DNA of 64,000 nucleotides, from assembly GCA_026929865.2 (NCBI GenBank), contig CM049400.1, forward strand, positions 19,098,501 through 19,162,500, in the 5' to 3' direction. Each line of letters opens with the position of its first letter. Position 1 is the first letter of the stretch. A model generated the notes under the pieces. The model ran no database searches and had not been told where the DNA came from. It saw nothing but the letters and a program-made list of their open reading frames with translations. The position numbers and the translations under genes are program-made. Shown here in pieces: positions 1 to 12,500 of the stretch. Source of the DNA: Hyperoplus lanceolatus. Its lineage: Eukaryota > Chordata > Actinopteri > Uranoscopiformes > Ammodytidae.

Positions 1-1070
1 GCCCCCCAAATTCCCCCAGCTCCTCTTGTTCTCCTCTGTTCCAGACTCACACTATGAGGCAGGAAATACAAAACAGATATCTACCCCTGAACTTCAGAGC
101 TTGACTAAAGATCACATCACATCTTCATGCATCACTCACTCTATCTACTGTAGAGCCTTAGTAAATGTATATCTGTGCCATTTACTCAATTGCAGTGACA
201 AGAATTTAACTTTGAGTTTGCTTAGGGTACATACAGAAACACATTCATGGTATGTTTGTATGTAAGTGCTAATACAACACAGAGTGCCATTTGTACTGGG
301 ACATTATTTTGCCTAGACATGCTTTAATAGCACTAGTATGAAAACAAATACCGGGACTGTGAGTATGATACTTTTCTTTCTTTTTCTGTGATTCAGACTT
401 TTGTAGGTGTGAGTGAGAGGAGGCCTTACAATTATTTGAGTGATTCTCTACTGCGCATGTACGTACGTACATAGCCACTCTCTACCCACCATGATTTAGG
501 TGATCGTAACGGGGGAGCTTGTAAATGAGCACGTAGGATCCGGGAAATGAGCTCATTGTCACTACTCGGGCCCCCCATTTCTCTACTTCTCCTTCACTTT
601 TTCTGTCACTTTCTCTCTCACACACACATGCACACAAAAACATCCGAACAACCCTGCTCTCCTTCCCCCACTGCTGTGTGTGAAAAGCTCATCTATTTGG
701 GTTTTAATTAGGGCCTCCTTTAGTTATGGCTTGATTGGCCGCTTCCAGAACAGAAAGACTATGGAGACACACATTAAGATCTGTCCAGCTTGTAGCACAC
801 AGTGAGGGGGAAAGGGTGGGTGTGCGTGAGAAAGAGAAGAGAGACAGAACGGGGTGTGGGGGTTGCTTTAGGGGTATTAATGACGCAATTTCCCCTGAGG
901 GGGGGGACCTCCCATCTGTGAGTGGAAGAGACAGGATCTGGCCCAAAAAAAGGAAGAAAAATAAGCGAGATTGAACAAGATGAACTATTTAGGGCAAGAG
1001 GGACATGTCAGAACAAGAGCGGATATATACTGTGACAGTTTCAAAGCTGATCTGTTTTTTTCACATATGT
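1..1070. other. Gene-free stretch at the left edge
   Basis: No open reading frame here has splice context or a recognisable domain. The stretch holds pyrimidine-rich patches near 580-670, purine-rich patches near 800-960 and short CA runs. I see no RNA gene. It may be far upstream or intronic DNA of a gene outside the window. Confidence 0.6.
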
Positions 1071-1078
1071 ATGCATTT

Positions 1079-2904
1079 TAGGACTGGCCCGAATACCATT
1101 TTACAGGCTTCGAATACTCGTTGGATTTTTCGAGAGAGTATTCGAATACTCGTTCTAAAAAAACACACCATCAAACCAACATTGATAATGCCAATGTACT
1201 CACTGAAACCCAGTGTGTGAGCTGAGACAGCAAGCTGCGTAGTTTGTTGATGCTTTAATAACTTTCGAACGGTAATAAAGTCGGAGTTCCTTACTTTTTC
1301 CCCGTGGAAGCGAACAGCTGTTGTTCCGTTCCAAATCAGCTGTCCTCTGCGCCATCATAACCCGTACAGGGCTGGGTTGCACCAACTGGGCATAGGCCTG
1401 GTCTTAACTGCGCCTGGTCGTAACTTGGCATTCTAAGTCCGACCTAACCGTTACGCCGGTTGCACCAACTGGGCTTAGACTAGGCGTAAATCCTACTCCT
1501 GGTCAGGGGCAGGCGTAAAGTAAAAATTCTAAGCTGTTTTTATAAAGCAAAGGTATGAGAGAATATGAGTAATGCTCGCGTAAAGAAATTGTGTGCCGCA
1601 CGTATACTCTCTCTCTCTCTCTCTCTCTCTCAAGATAATACGCCATACAGGTGTCTGCCTACCTGCTCTTCCTTTTTAATTATTGCGCATCAAGTTAACT
1701 GGTTACTCACGGTAGGCTACACATAAACAAATCAAAAACCAATAGCCTATCCCTAATGCCTTAATCACGTTATTTTATTTCACCTTGATGCACAGAGAGC
1801 CACCAAAAACGGGGTCGATCCCCGTCCAACGTTGATGTCTGGTCGCCTTAAAAGACATATATGTGTTAATACAGCGGACAATAATCCTGTAGAGCTATTG
1901 AGTAGTGTGACTGATCAGAAGTTGCTGCCGCACACACGTTTCGAGGCGATATAGCCCAGTTTAAACAGGCTGTGCGCGCTCCCACGGCTGAAATCACTTT
2001 ATGGCGGCCGATCACTTTTTGGCACCACATCGGGCGTAGTTAAGACCAGGCGTAAGTCCCGTTGGTGCAACCGGCGTTAGGTTCATTCTTAAGCCTGGTC
2101 TTAGCTACGCCCTACTTAGCAGTTACGACCAGGCTTGACCAGTTGGTGCAACCGGCCCCAGGAGCTTATCAATTCATCCAGGAACGTGCATCTTTTCGGC
2201 CATTTATAAATCCGTACAAAGATCGAATATTGATAGTCTTTTGTGTCCATATTATATCCATTATTGACTACCTATTCCCATGATGCAAGCAAGTCACGGT
2301 TGATGATGGGCAATAGCAGCGCTGAATGTAAACACACAGCTGAGCTAAGCTAACGTTAGCATTACGCCAAGCATTACCTTTCCTTCCGAAATCGCGCTAA
2401 TGGTGTGGTATAGAGTTATTAGGAACACAATCTATTCTTCCTCCATCTCTCTCTCCCTCCTGCGCTTGGTGCCACTTTTAGTTTGCCTCACTCTGGTAAC
2501 ATCACATAGCCTACAGCTGATATCACCGGTTGCGCTTTGAAAGGTCAGCAGCCAACTAGGTCAAAGTTCAAATAATTTGATAATATATTTTAAATGTCTA
2601 ATTTGTATTTTACAAATTATTATTTGCTTCAAAATATACTGCAGTTTAAAGGCCTACTTCACCGGTTTGAATATGAAGGTGTATTGAATTCTGAGATCCT
2701 ATGTAGGCCTAGTATAAATGTGCAAAAAAAAAATCGGTTCATCCTAGCCTGAGAAAAGGCAGAAAGTGTTTTTTTAACCCTATATTTCTCTTTCTCGTGA
2801 CATCACAGAAAGATATATATATACATATATATATATACACACACACACACACGAATACTAATTTAACAAACGAATACTCGGATATTCGAATAATTCGGGC
2901 ATTT
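1079..2904. mobile_element. hAT-like DNA transposon remnant (non-autonomous)
   Basis: The left part carries CCCGAATAC and CTTCGAATACTCG (about 1089-1122). The right part carries the inverted counterparts CGAATACTCGGATATTCGAA and ATTCGGGC (about 2872-2900). The flanks share an 8-9 bp direct repeat, ATGCATTTT, at 1071-1079 and 2905-2913, as expected for an 8-bp hAT target duplication. There is no transposase reading frame. A second TIR element (1369-2159) sits inside it. The exact ends are uncertain because the terminal few bases of the two sides do not match well. Confidence 0.5.
1369..2159. mobile_element. Nested TIR element (Harbinger-like MITE)
   Basis: The left end reads GGGCTGGGTTGCACCAACT and the right end is its near-perfect inverse (AGTTGGTGCAACCGGCCCC at 2141-2159). 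Inside each end the motif recurs (GGTTGCACCAACTGGGCTTA near 1458 and GTTGGTGCAACCGGCG near 2059), together with inverted copies of the words CTGGTCTTAACTGCGCC and GGCGTAAGTC, so each arm is internally duplicated. The body holds a CT microsatellite (about 1608-1631) and no coding sequence. Fish Harbinger/ISL2EU elements start with similar GGTTGCACCAAC ends; that family assignment is from memory. Confidence 0.6.
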
Positions 2905-5049
2905 ATGCATTTTGTTGAGCTTCTTTTGGTGTTTCAGCTAATATCATATAGACAGGAGCATGGGTTGCCCATTTGGTTACATGAGTATAGTTCTGCATGA
3001 ATTCTGCTCGATAAGCTTCTTCTCAACCAATGAGTAAGAAAAAAAACAATATTGGCTTTTGGCTCCGCTCTTTCAACAGTCAAATCCTTTTTGCGTTAGA
3101 TGTGCCCATGCATGATCTGCAGCATGTTTCGAACAGGGTGCGAATGTGCAGATTGAATCCTATAATTTTCTTTTTACATAATAGATGCCCCCTGTGAACC
3201 TTTGTGCAGGATACCGTGTAAAAACCAGCCGTGGCTTGGTTGTGATGACATGGGTGTGGTCAGCCATGTGTTCACACAACCAATGACAGTTGACGGCCAA
3301 ACCCCACCCTGTCCCTGTGTGCAGAGGGCTGCATGATGGTGTGCTCTGTTTGTGCCTGCATCCTGGAGCAGGACAGGGTGGTCAGACGGTGAAGCAGGAC
3401 ACCAGCTGCTCTCCTCCTCGCCTTCATTTTCTCTGTCTGTAGAGGTTGCAGCAGGATGGAGGCCCACGTTTGACTCTTGATATAGCTAAACCATGTCATT
3501 TGTCTGTGTTTGTAATGTATTTATTTTTCCTGCAGTCCGTCCGTCTGATGATGATCCCCACATGAGGTTATCTACCGCTTCCTTTCTTTTCTTCCCCGCT
3601 GTCAGAAACGATCCACTTTTTGTAATTGTTTGTCTTTGCTGTAGTATTCACATTATTGCTTGTCTGCTTCCTGGCAGTGAGGCAAAAGAGAGCACTGATA
3701 ATGGCCAATTTAGGTTCTCCTCCCCAGCCCTCATTACTCTCTGTGCCCATCTGTGCTCGTCATCTTTGTTGGTTAAGATGATTTAAATGTACTTATTTCT
3801 CTCTTATAATACACAGGCCTATAATTATTTACAGTATGTGCATACAAGCTCTGCGTGAAAGAGGTTGAAACCTACATTAGGGCCTAACCGAGTTTTACTG
3901 CACCAGAAACAAGCTGTGATACCAACCAACAATGGCATATCACCTTTTAGTTAGATACGTTGTAGTCAACTTTGCATCTGGCTTGCACGGAAAGGACTCC
4001 AATATGTGTACTCTTCTTGCTGTTGGTTGTCTCAAAATGTCTGCTTAAAGCTCCACTATGTTTAGCAGCTATGCACTTGTGTGAGGTGAACAGTGGCTTC
4101 ATCTGAGCTTTTATTCTGAAAAGAGGTACCCTCTGTAAAAACACCACTTGAGAGCAGTGAGTGGGAGGCCAAACAGTGAAGTTGGGGGCCTGGAAAACAA
4201 CAACAACAACAATGAGCTGAAAGAAGCTATTAAGCTATGTCAAGCTGAAGTGAACTGCAGTTCCGGGATAATTCTGTGTAAATGCATTGTCTCGAGCAAC
4301 ACCTTGTACAGAACATTTAGTCATTTGATGGATTTTTTACTTATAGATATCGATCCGCAGCGTGAGTTGGCAGCTGTTCTGTCCTCCTCCCTAATGCCGA
4401 GTCACTAAATGAAGGGAGAGTGACGCCTGGTCTCCATGGCAACTTCGAAAAGATGACAGTCAATTCAGAAATTGAGAAATGAGTCCGTATTATGAATGCA
4501 AGTCTTTGTGAGTGTTAGCTCATGGAGCATAGCTGGCCCCAGTGATGCAATCACTTGGCACAGTGCAGGCACTCTCTCCTTCCAAGATAAGTCATTCTAT
4601 CAACTCTAATGCAATCTGCCACTGTGAGGTACACGCACACACACACTAGTGCAAAAATGCTTTTCAAACATATTCCATTACCTCTTGTTTAGGTAGCTAC
4701 GAATGCTATTGACTTTATACCACGAAAGTGGTAACATGTTGTCTGGTAATTACCCTGCAGCTGGCTGATTAAAAAAATGTGACATTTAACAGTATCTGAG
4801 ATCACTGTCATACACAGGACTTGAGAATGACAGGGAGTGCTCAGTGCCGAAGAATGAAGTAAACGGAGGAGAGCTGTCTTTGGCCAACTCGCTTTTTCTC
4901 CCATCCTAGACTCTACAATGACCCAGTTTCTCTTCTTTCTTTCCATTGTTTTCACCAACTTTCTGAATAGTTTTCCCCTGAATGATTGGACATTTTTAAA
5001 ATGCTGTGCACCTTCTTGAAGATTCCAAGTTTTCACAAGGATCATTATT

Positions 5050-5155
<106 letters not shown>

Positions 5156-6300
5156 TTCTTCCCTGTTTTCTGTGTTTTTTGGTTTTGGAAACACCCCCTC
5201 AGAGCAAACGGGTTTAATGGGATTCCTGGAGTAGCAGAAATGTTGTGTTATCCACTCACTGACGTGCTTGTGAAGGAGGTTTTGCTTCCATATTACACAT
5301 TTTGTTATATAGTTGTGTTGCAGATATTAACAAACAAAACTGTATGTGTTAAAGAAATGCTTGTTGTATTGTAGAAAGCCACACATAGTAGGCCACCCCC
5401 TGTAAAAGAACATATCTTCCAGGGACAACTATAAATGCAGGACTATGACAGACTGAGACTGGAACATGTTAACTTCATCTCATTTACGATGGGCGCCGCT
5501 TTTTAAGTCAAACCAGAGGGGATGCTCGCTAACTTTAACATGCAAAACTACCCTTGATGAGGTAGACTTTGAGCAGGGCTTCAATTTTAGGGGTTTGCAG
5601 GCTGCTTTTGAACTCCCTAGGTCACTTCCCTCTCCCTTCGGGCACAGAGGAAGTAGGAGCAGATGTGTTAAGCTAACGGACACTTTGACAACACTGCCAG
5701 CCTTCAGCTTCCTCTACCCCCTACTGCCGACATTCACAAAAGCCACCTTTGATGTTTTGCGGCACGTGTGTGCTCAGACGCAGCCTCTGAACACAGCCAC
5801 AAAGCTGCTCTGCCATCTCCCATGTACAAACTCGGTCACTGTGTCACAGCTTTATCACAAAACACAACAACAATTTTCAGTAACAGCATTGTTTCTGATG
5901 ATGGTGTCCTTAAATGAACCAGTAAAAACCTCTTAATTTTAAGCAACAGATTCATAAATATTTTCTTTTCCATAATAGACTCTAAACTTGTATTGAGATG
6001 ATGATTTTATGAATGTATTGCTTACATATATTTTACAATTTCTGTCAGCCATATACATTAGTAAATCCATTTTTTTAAGAAGGTTACTAATCTGAGATTA
6101 AAAGAGATTATCTGACACTATCTATGACTATAGATAACAACTGGAAAGCAGTGTTTTCATGTCAACATTTTCCACGACATCCATCAAGCGTATTTTTCTC
6201 TCCCTTTGTTCTGCAGCGTGCAGAGCTGACACAAACCATGTTTATCTTTGGCTTCTTTGTTATGTAACTGACATGGTTAGATTCAGGGATGCAAGAATAT

Positions 6301-6320
6301 CGACCCCTAGTGGCGGCAGT
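6301..6320 (-). promoter_or_regulatory. CTCF-like site, minus orientation
   Basis: On the minus strand the sequence reads ACTGCCGCCACTAGGGGTCG, which matches the vertebrate CTCF core (CCACNAGGGGGCGC) except for one base in the G-run. It lies about 640 bp upstream of the fam107b TATA box. Binding is inferred from the motif only. Confidence 0.4.
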
Positions 6321-6724
6321 ATGTTATTACACTGAAGATCTGAGCGCATGTTTTGGTTCTGAGGACACACTCCCCCGCATATGTGTCGAGCACGTGCTGC
6401 ACCAGAATGCAGCTTCAGTGCAGCCGATAAATGTGATTGGCCCTGCTTGAGATCCAAAACACTCTTTGTTTTTAGTCTGTTTCAGGCCTTATCAGTCGCT
6501 TACAGCATTTTGAGAACAGTCTGAGAAAATCGAAGACCTCATTCCTCAGACTGTGGGAGAAAAAATGCACATGCATTAGTTATCTAATGTTGAAGTAAAC
6601 AGGCTCAGCTATTTTTGCTATTCAAATAAAATAAATCCATTTTTGCTCACTATTTCTGCATGTTACAATTTCAGGATCAATGTCTTGTTGCCAGTTATGA
6701 ATCTATATAGAACTAATTCTTAGA

Positions 6725-6727
<3 letters not shown>

Positions 6728-6761
<34 letters not shown>
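6728..6761. repeat. (AT)n microsatellite
   Basis: An uninterrupted AT tract of about 17 units upstream of the fam107b promoter. Confidence 0.9.
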
Positions 6762-6762
<1 letters not shown>

Positions 6763-6859
6763 ATATCATAAAGTTCCATAAATGACCAAGTAATAACATT
6801 CATCGTTGAAGTGCCTGTTTCATATTTTTGCTATATGCTTATGGAAGGGAGTAGGTGAG

Positions 6860-6954
6860 GGAGGAGCAGAGAGAGAGAGAAAGAGAGAGAGAGATGGTGT
6901 GTGTGTGTGTGTGTGTGTGTGTGGGGGGGGGGGGGTGTCAGCGTAGCTATAAAA
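6860..6954 (+). promoter_or_regulatory. fam107b: fam107b core promoter with GA/GT/G tract and TATA box
   Basis: A GA-rich run (about 6868-6894) is followed by a GT run (6897-6922), an unbroken run of 13 G (6923-6935) and then GTGTCAGCGTAGC before TATAAAA at 6948-6954. A TATA box here predicts transcription start near 6978, about 100 bp before the ATG at 7079. The tract is of the kind that can form non-B DNA next to the core promoter; that consequence is inferred. Confidence 0.55.
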
Positions 6955-7078
6955 CAGACTCTGAACTCCACCAGCTCATTACAGACGGCTGTATAGAACA
7001 GAGCACCTCTTCTTTGCGAGGCTCTGCCTTAAACTGATTAACAGGACGGCAAGTTTTTTTTTTCCTGGAAAAGCAGAG

Positions 7079-9445
7079 ATGGCGATGATATTCAGATACC
7101 CCGTCATTCCTCATCTGCAGGGTGAGTTAAGCAAAGATTGAATGAGCTGTTTGAGCTTTACATGAGTTAAATATGTTTCAAAGGGTGATATATTCTTATT
7201 TCAGTTGTTTGGATTGTAAATTGTATCACTTTATGTGTTGTCTTCAAAAAAGTCACAATCATTCACTGTTGTGAACGGAGCATGTGAGCCAGCATGTGAT
7301 GGAAGAACATTTTCATTGAGCAGAGCTGACTGGGGAACAGTGGCACTTGCTTGCTATAAGTTGTTTATCATTGTGTTATTGTTGTACCCTGCGAATAACA
7401 TGAGGCATTGGTCAAACTTTTGCTGCACCCATATTTCTCAGCCTTTTAGAATAGCCTGAGAGTTATTCTAATGGCACATTTTCATTCAAATTCTTTTAAA
7501 TGGATGAACCAAAAAATACTGTATACAAACTTATGATCATGTATGGGAATCACAAATCAATAGCTTGAACCTTTGGGTTACTAATGTTTTAGCAACTTTT
7601 TGAATATTTGCATAACTTTGTGCCTGAAAGATATTCAATGTACTGTCCTGATTCATCTACTCATCCGTTTAAATATGTCCTCCGACAGCTGTATGAAATG
7701 TTCCTTTTCGCACAGTCTGGAACAATTATATAATTCCATCCCTGATTCTCTCCATCACTCTAGAGACCATTCAAAAACTCTGGTCTCATGCCACAGGATC
7801 AGCCAGATGCTCATGTCACAATTTGAAAGGAGTGTAATTTCAGAGAAATAAGAAGTCCCCGAAATGTGTTTGACTGAGCAACACAGATTGAAATGTCTCT
7901 CGGACCCACATAGTTATGTCCTTTTTAATTTGTTTTCTGTTGATTTAGATCCCTGTGATCCTGGTGTATCGCTGTCGCCGGGGAGGAGTGTCATGGCGGA
8001 GCCCGACTACCTGGACGGAGACTGTGATGAGCTCATTAAGCCCAAGAAGCTGATCAACCCCGTCAAGAGCTCCCGTAACCACCAGGACCTGCACCGAGAG
8101 CTGCTCATGAACCAGAAGAGGTCAGGACCCAGAAATTAATACACATTTCAATATTTTTATCACTTCTGTTTATTTCTTATGCACACATGGTGATTTTCTA
8201 GTTATTTTTACATTTAAAATTTAACAATTAGCTGCCTGTTTCTGTTAAATAATCTGACCTGTGATTGAGACAATAATAATAGGGCTGGCTAGTGATGATT
8301 CTTCACATGAAGCTCACAACTGGACAGATAATTGTTAATTTGTTTATTGGTTTTTAAAACTTTGTTAATGTCCAACAGTTCAACAAGATCATCTCTGTGT
8401 TTTTTTATAACAATATCAGATTTGCCCCTATCCAAACAGGTTAGACAGGGTAAAACAGTTCAGTGTCTAAGTCCCAGCTAATTCAGTTAAACCTCTTCTC
8501 ATGGAGGATGATTTAACACAGTAACCCTACCACTTTCTTGTAATTGGTTTGATAGTATCCATGCAGACTGTACTGACGTGTCTGCAGTGTGTCACTTTAG
8601 TTGTCTTCACTGCTTCCGCCGACTTCAGGCAGCAGTATTATGTAAACCTCATAATATAAAACTTTCATAGATGCTATTATATAAATCCCCAAGTGCATTA
8701 GTGTGTCAAAAATTGGTTATGTAAAGGTCACACAGATATACAGAGCAGGCTAAACCTGGTGTGTCTGCTGTTAATGCTAGATCATCAAACACAGGATTTT
8801 ATGCAGTTTGCGTGAGCATCGATGCATTAGTGTACAAATACACAATGCGTACTGGGTTCCGTCAGGATCACCCTTTTTGACACTGAACACATGAATTTGC
8901 TCTCAACACAGTGGTGGCAGCTTTGTGCCTGATCTATAAATAGCAATGTAAACACACATGCTGTTGTCAGCTGTTACATCACAGCAGCGATGCTCTGCCT
9001 TAATAAAAAGGTCAGAATATGAGGGGATGGAGGCAGGGCATTAACGGATGACAGGAAAGAGGCTGGGATGTGTGGGGTAACGTGGTCATGGCATGAATGT
9101 CATAAAAACATTAGGAAAAAATATATATATATATTTTATTTACATTTATATTTCTTCTTTTTTTACATTCCAAATGCTGCAGAATATCCGGGGGTATCAG
9201 CAAAAATCTTGTGGGCTTTCATGGGGATGAACTTGTTTTGATTGGGATCTCCATCAGGCACCAAAAGTATAGAAAGCTAGCCTGAATAGTGGATTAGTCA
9301 TGCTGATGAGAGTGGGTGACTGGCTGGATGGATGCATGGATGGATGGCTGCACGAGGAGAAAAAAATGTGTTATGTTATTGAGATTATAAAACAATCTAT
9401 GGCCAGGGGCCTTTCTCTGCCTTTGCTACCTTAGCGGTCCTGTCA

Positions 9446-9523
<78 letters not shown>

Positions 9524-12500
9524 CTCACTCTACGAGGAATGTTTGAAATGTAGCCTCTAAGAAAGGTGAAGCATTAACTTGAGGAAATAATTGCATAGTT
9601 GACGTGTAAGATTTGGAGTGCACTCATAGGACTTATCTTGCATAAGGGGGCTGCTGATTATGTAAACGTTGCCCATTGAACGGAGAGTGCCGTCTGCATC
9701 TTTACAGCTGGTATTATGCAGTTCAGTGACCTTGACCCTTTTTCCTCTCTGCTGAAGGTGTGAGAACACTGCCTCTGCCTAGCCTATGCTCCACCTCAGC
9801 CCGATAAGTGCTTTCATAAGAAAAGGAAAAATGTGGCTGCAGTAGTGATTTCAGGAAAAAACAGAGGGAGTGCCTTGTTGTAAATGAACTCCCACTCATT
9901 CTCTGAACATTCTGGCCTCTGTTATGTAATCTTCAAGATTCAATAATGCATTTAATTAAGGCTTTGTTGATGCTCAACTGCAGTTTGTTTTTTTTGTTTA
10001 AGAAGTGACGCAGCCTGTGCACAGTCAGGCTTTCATGACAAATTTTAAACTAGTAACCACAAGGGGAGAAAAGTAGTCAGGATAATGTTTTTTCAATTGA
10101 ATTTTCGAAGGTCGTAGAAAGCTCTGCCCTTATACTATTTTTCTTATTTTTGTATGTGTGTCTTTCTGTGGCTCGCTCATCCTTTAAGGGCTTTGCTGTT
10201 TATTGGCTCTTCCTGTTACAATCTGACTTGAACCCATCTCCGTTCCTCTTTCTGTCTTAAGAACCCCTGCCTTTTAAGGCCCGGCCCGATAATCGCCGTC
10301 GTAGAGTCCTGAGGGGGCGGGGACACGAATCTGTTTGGTGTGTGCCGTGAAATCGGTCGTCGTAGATGTCGTTGGGCTTCTTTCAAGCGGGCAGTCTTTC
10401 AGTGGGAGCAATTTGATTTGTGGAGGGCTAGCAAATCAGTGAAGCCCGGAAGTGAGGCGGGTAGCACAAACAGCTAACAACAGTTAGCCATCGTTTTAAT
10501 GTGTTTGTTTGTTTCGTTCAGCGAGTACTCACATGCATCAACCCTTGTTGACTGCTCGACACCATGGTCAACACTCTCTGCTAAAAATGGTGCTCTTTAT
10601 GGTCCATAAATATAAATACGTATTTCTATCTATGTTTATGGTCTAGAGAGCCGTCCCATCATTTCCGGTTTCTGTATTTTTTCAGGCCGCCTGCTGTTAT
10701 GGAGACATTACGTCCCGCGCAAGCGCAGAGCGTACTGAAAGTCAGCAGTCGGCTTGGTGTGTTCTTTGCACTTTTTTGGCCTCGACGGGAAGACTGGAGC
10801 TGCCTGAATCGGCAAACTCCATTTTCGGGTAGTCGGACTGGTGTGTCCTTGCCTTTAGCCTCATCCTCAGCCCCTTACCCATCTCACTTATAATTCATAG
10901 GACTTTGGAGCATAACATAACATTTGGCATTTTAGCTCTTCCTCGCGAGACAAATTGTCACTTTACTAAGATGTCCCTGTCCTCTTGTTGAATTATGTTA
11001 CACAGGCCCTGGCAGTTGTGTAACAATCCCTTTGGTTAACCAATGACTTTAACCTTTTTTCTTTCTTTCTGATAGCGAGTCCCAATGCTGGCAACCATGA
11101 CATGAGCAAATTCGAAATGTGGATCAATCTGCGATTAGCTCTCAGTCAAAACTTCCCCGAAACAGGACAAACATGTTTAATCCAGAACATCTAATACAAA
11201 TCTGCATGTCAAAACTAAAATGAGGTCATGGTCATCATCTGTTACGCAGGAATGTGAACGCTAATCTCCAACTCAGTGGGGCCCTGCAGTGTCATTGGGT
11301 GGTCAGTGGTTGTTCATTAAGCTTTTTCCTTGAAGTAACATGATGTTTCACTGATTTGTTTCTGAACAGAGGTCTGGCTCCTCAGAACAAACCTGAGCTC
11401 CAGAAGGTTCTGGAGAAGAGAAAGAGGGAGCAAGTTCTCAAGGCCCAGAAGGAGGAGCAGGATGCCCACAAGAAGAGGAGCGACCTGGAGATAGAGCTTG
11501 AGAAAAGACAATTGAAACTGGAGCAGGTAAAATGTTTGAAAGAATAAATATAAACAGTCACTTAAGCACATAGACAGATGCACATTGTTACTGTTTGTGA
11601 TCACAAGGGGAAACAAGCAAAAGTACTTATTAACGGATCAGAAATGATGCAAGTAAAGGCTACCAAATTTTTGGGAATTCTAGTTGACGAAAGACTTAAC
11701 TGGTCAAATCACATAGACCTGGTTTGCAAAAGGTCCACGAAGATGATGGGCATATTAAGGAAAGTTTGTCCTTTAATTCATCCTTCTGCCCATTTAACTT
11801 TATACTATAGCTTTTTGTTTCCTTTCCTGAACTACTGTAATCTGGTCTGGGCAGCTTCATATCCCAACCATCTCAAAATTATGTATTATTCAGAAGCAAT
11901 TTTTAAGATTCATCTCACATTCAAACAGATATGCTCCGTCAGCACCACTTTTTATAAATTTTTATATTTTTCCAATTCACAAATTGAATATTTATCACAT
12001 ATGTTTATTCATTCACAAGTTTATTTACAGAAACCAAGATCTCCCGGAAAGCTTTCAGACTTGGTTTACTTATTCATTTAACGTACATTCACATTGCACT
12101 ACACAGAGCAACAATAACAACTTATCTTTACCCTTTTCCCGCACATCACATCATCAATTTAGTATATATTATAGAGGCCCGGCTTTATGGAATGTTTACC
12201 TCCCCTTTTAAGATCCATATCATCCCACTCACTCTTTAAAAAGCAGCCTAAAAAACATATTATCTTTTTGTGAATCTTCTAATCACCTCCTGTCCTCTCC
12301 ATTGCTTTTTTCTTTCTAATTTTTTCATTATCTTTGACATGTATTTATCACATTTTTTCCATCTATTTTTGAGTATTTATGTCTCCTTAATTTCTAGAGT
12401 TTATTTGTTAGCCTGAATATGATTTCATTGTGATTATTGATAGGGGTGGAACTCTGTACGAGCCCATTGGGCTTCGTTCCCTCCTTGCACCATTAATTGT

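Noticed and set aside
1798-1840. tRNA T-arm-like GGGGTCGATCCCCG
   Set aside because: Only the arm-like hairpin is present; no A box, anticodon arm or acceptor stem. It lies inside a transposon.
3174-3499. Overlapping minus-strand frames of 97 and 75 codons
   Set aside because: Two mutually overlapping frames with no recognisable motif; no support for either.
5466-5936. 156-codon open frame on the plus strand
   Set aside because: No start context, domain, splice borders or compositional signal; it looks like a chance frame in intergenic DNA.
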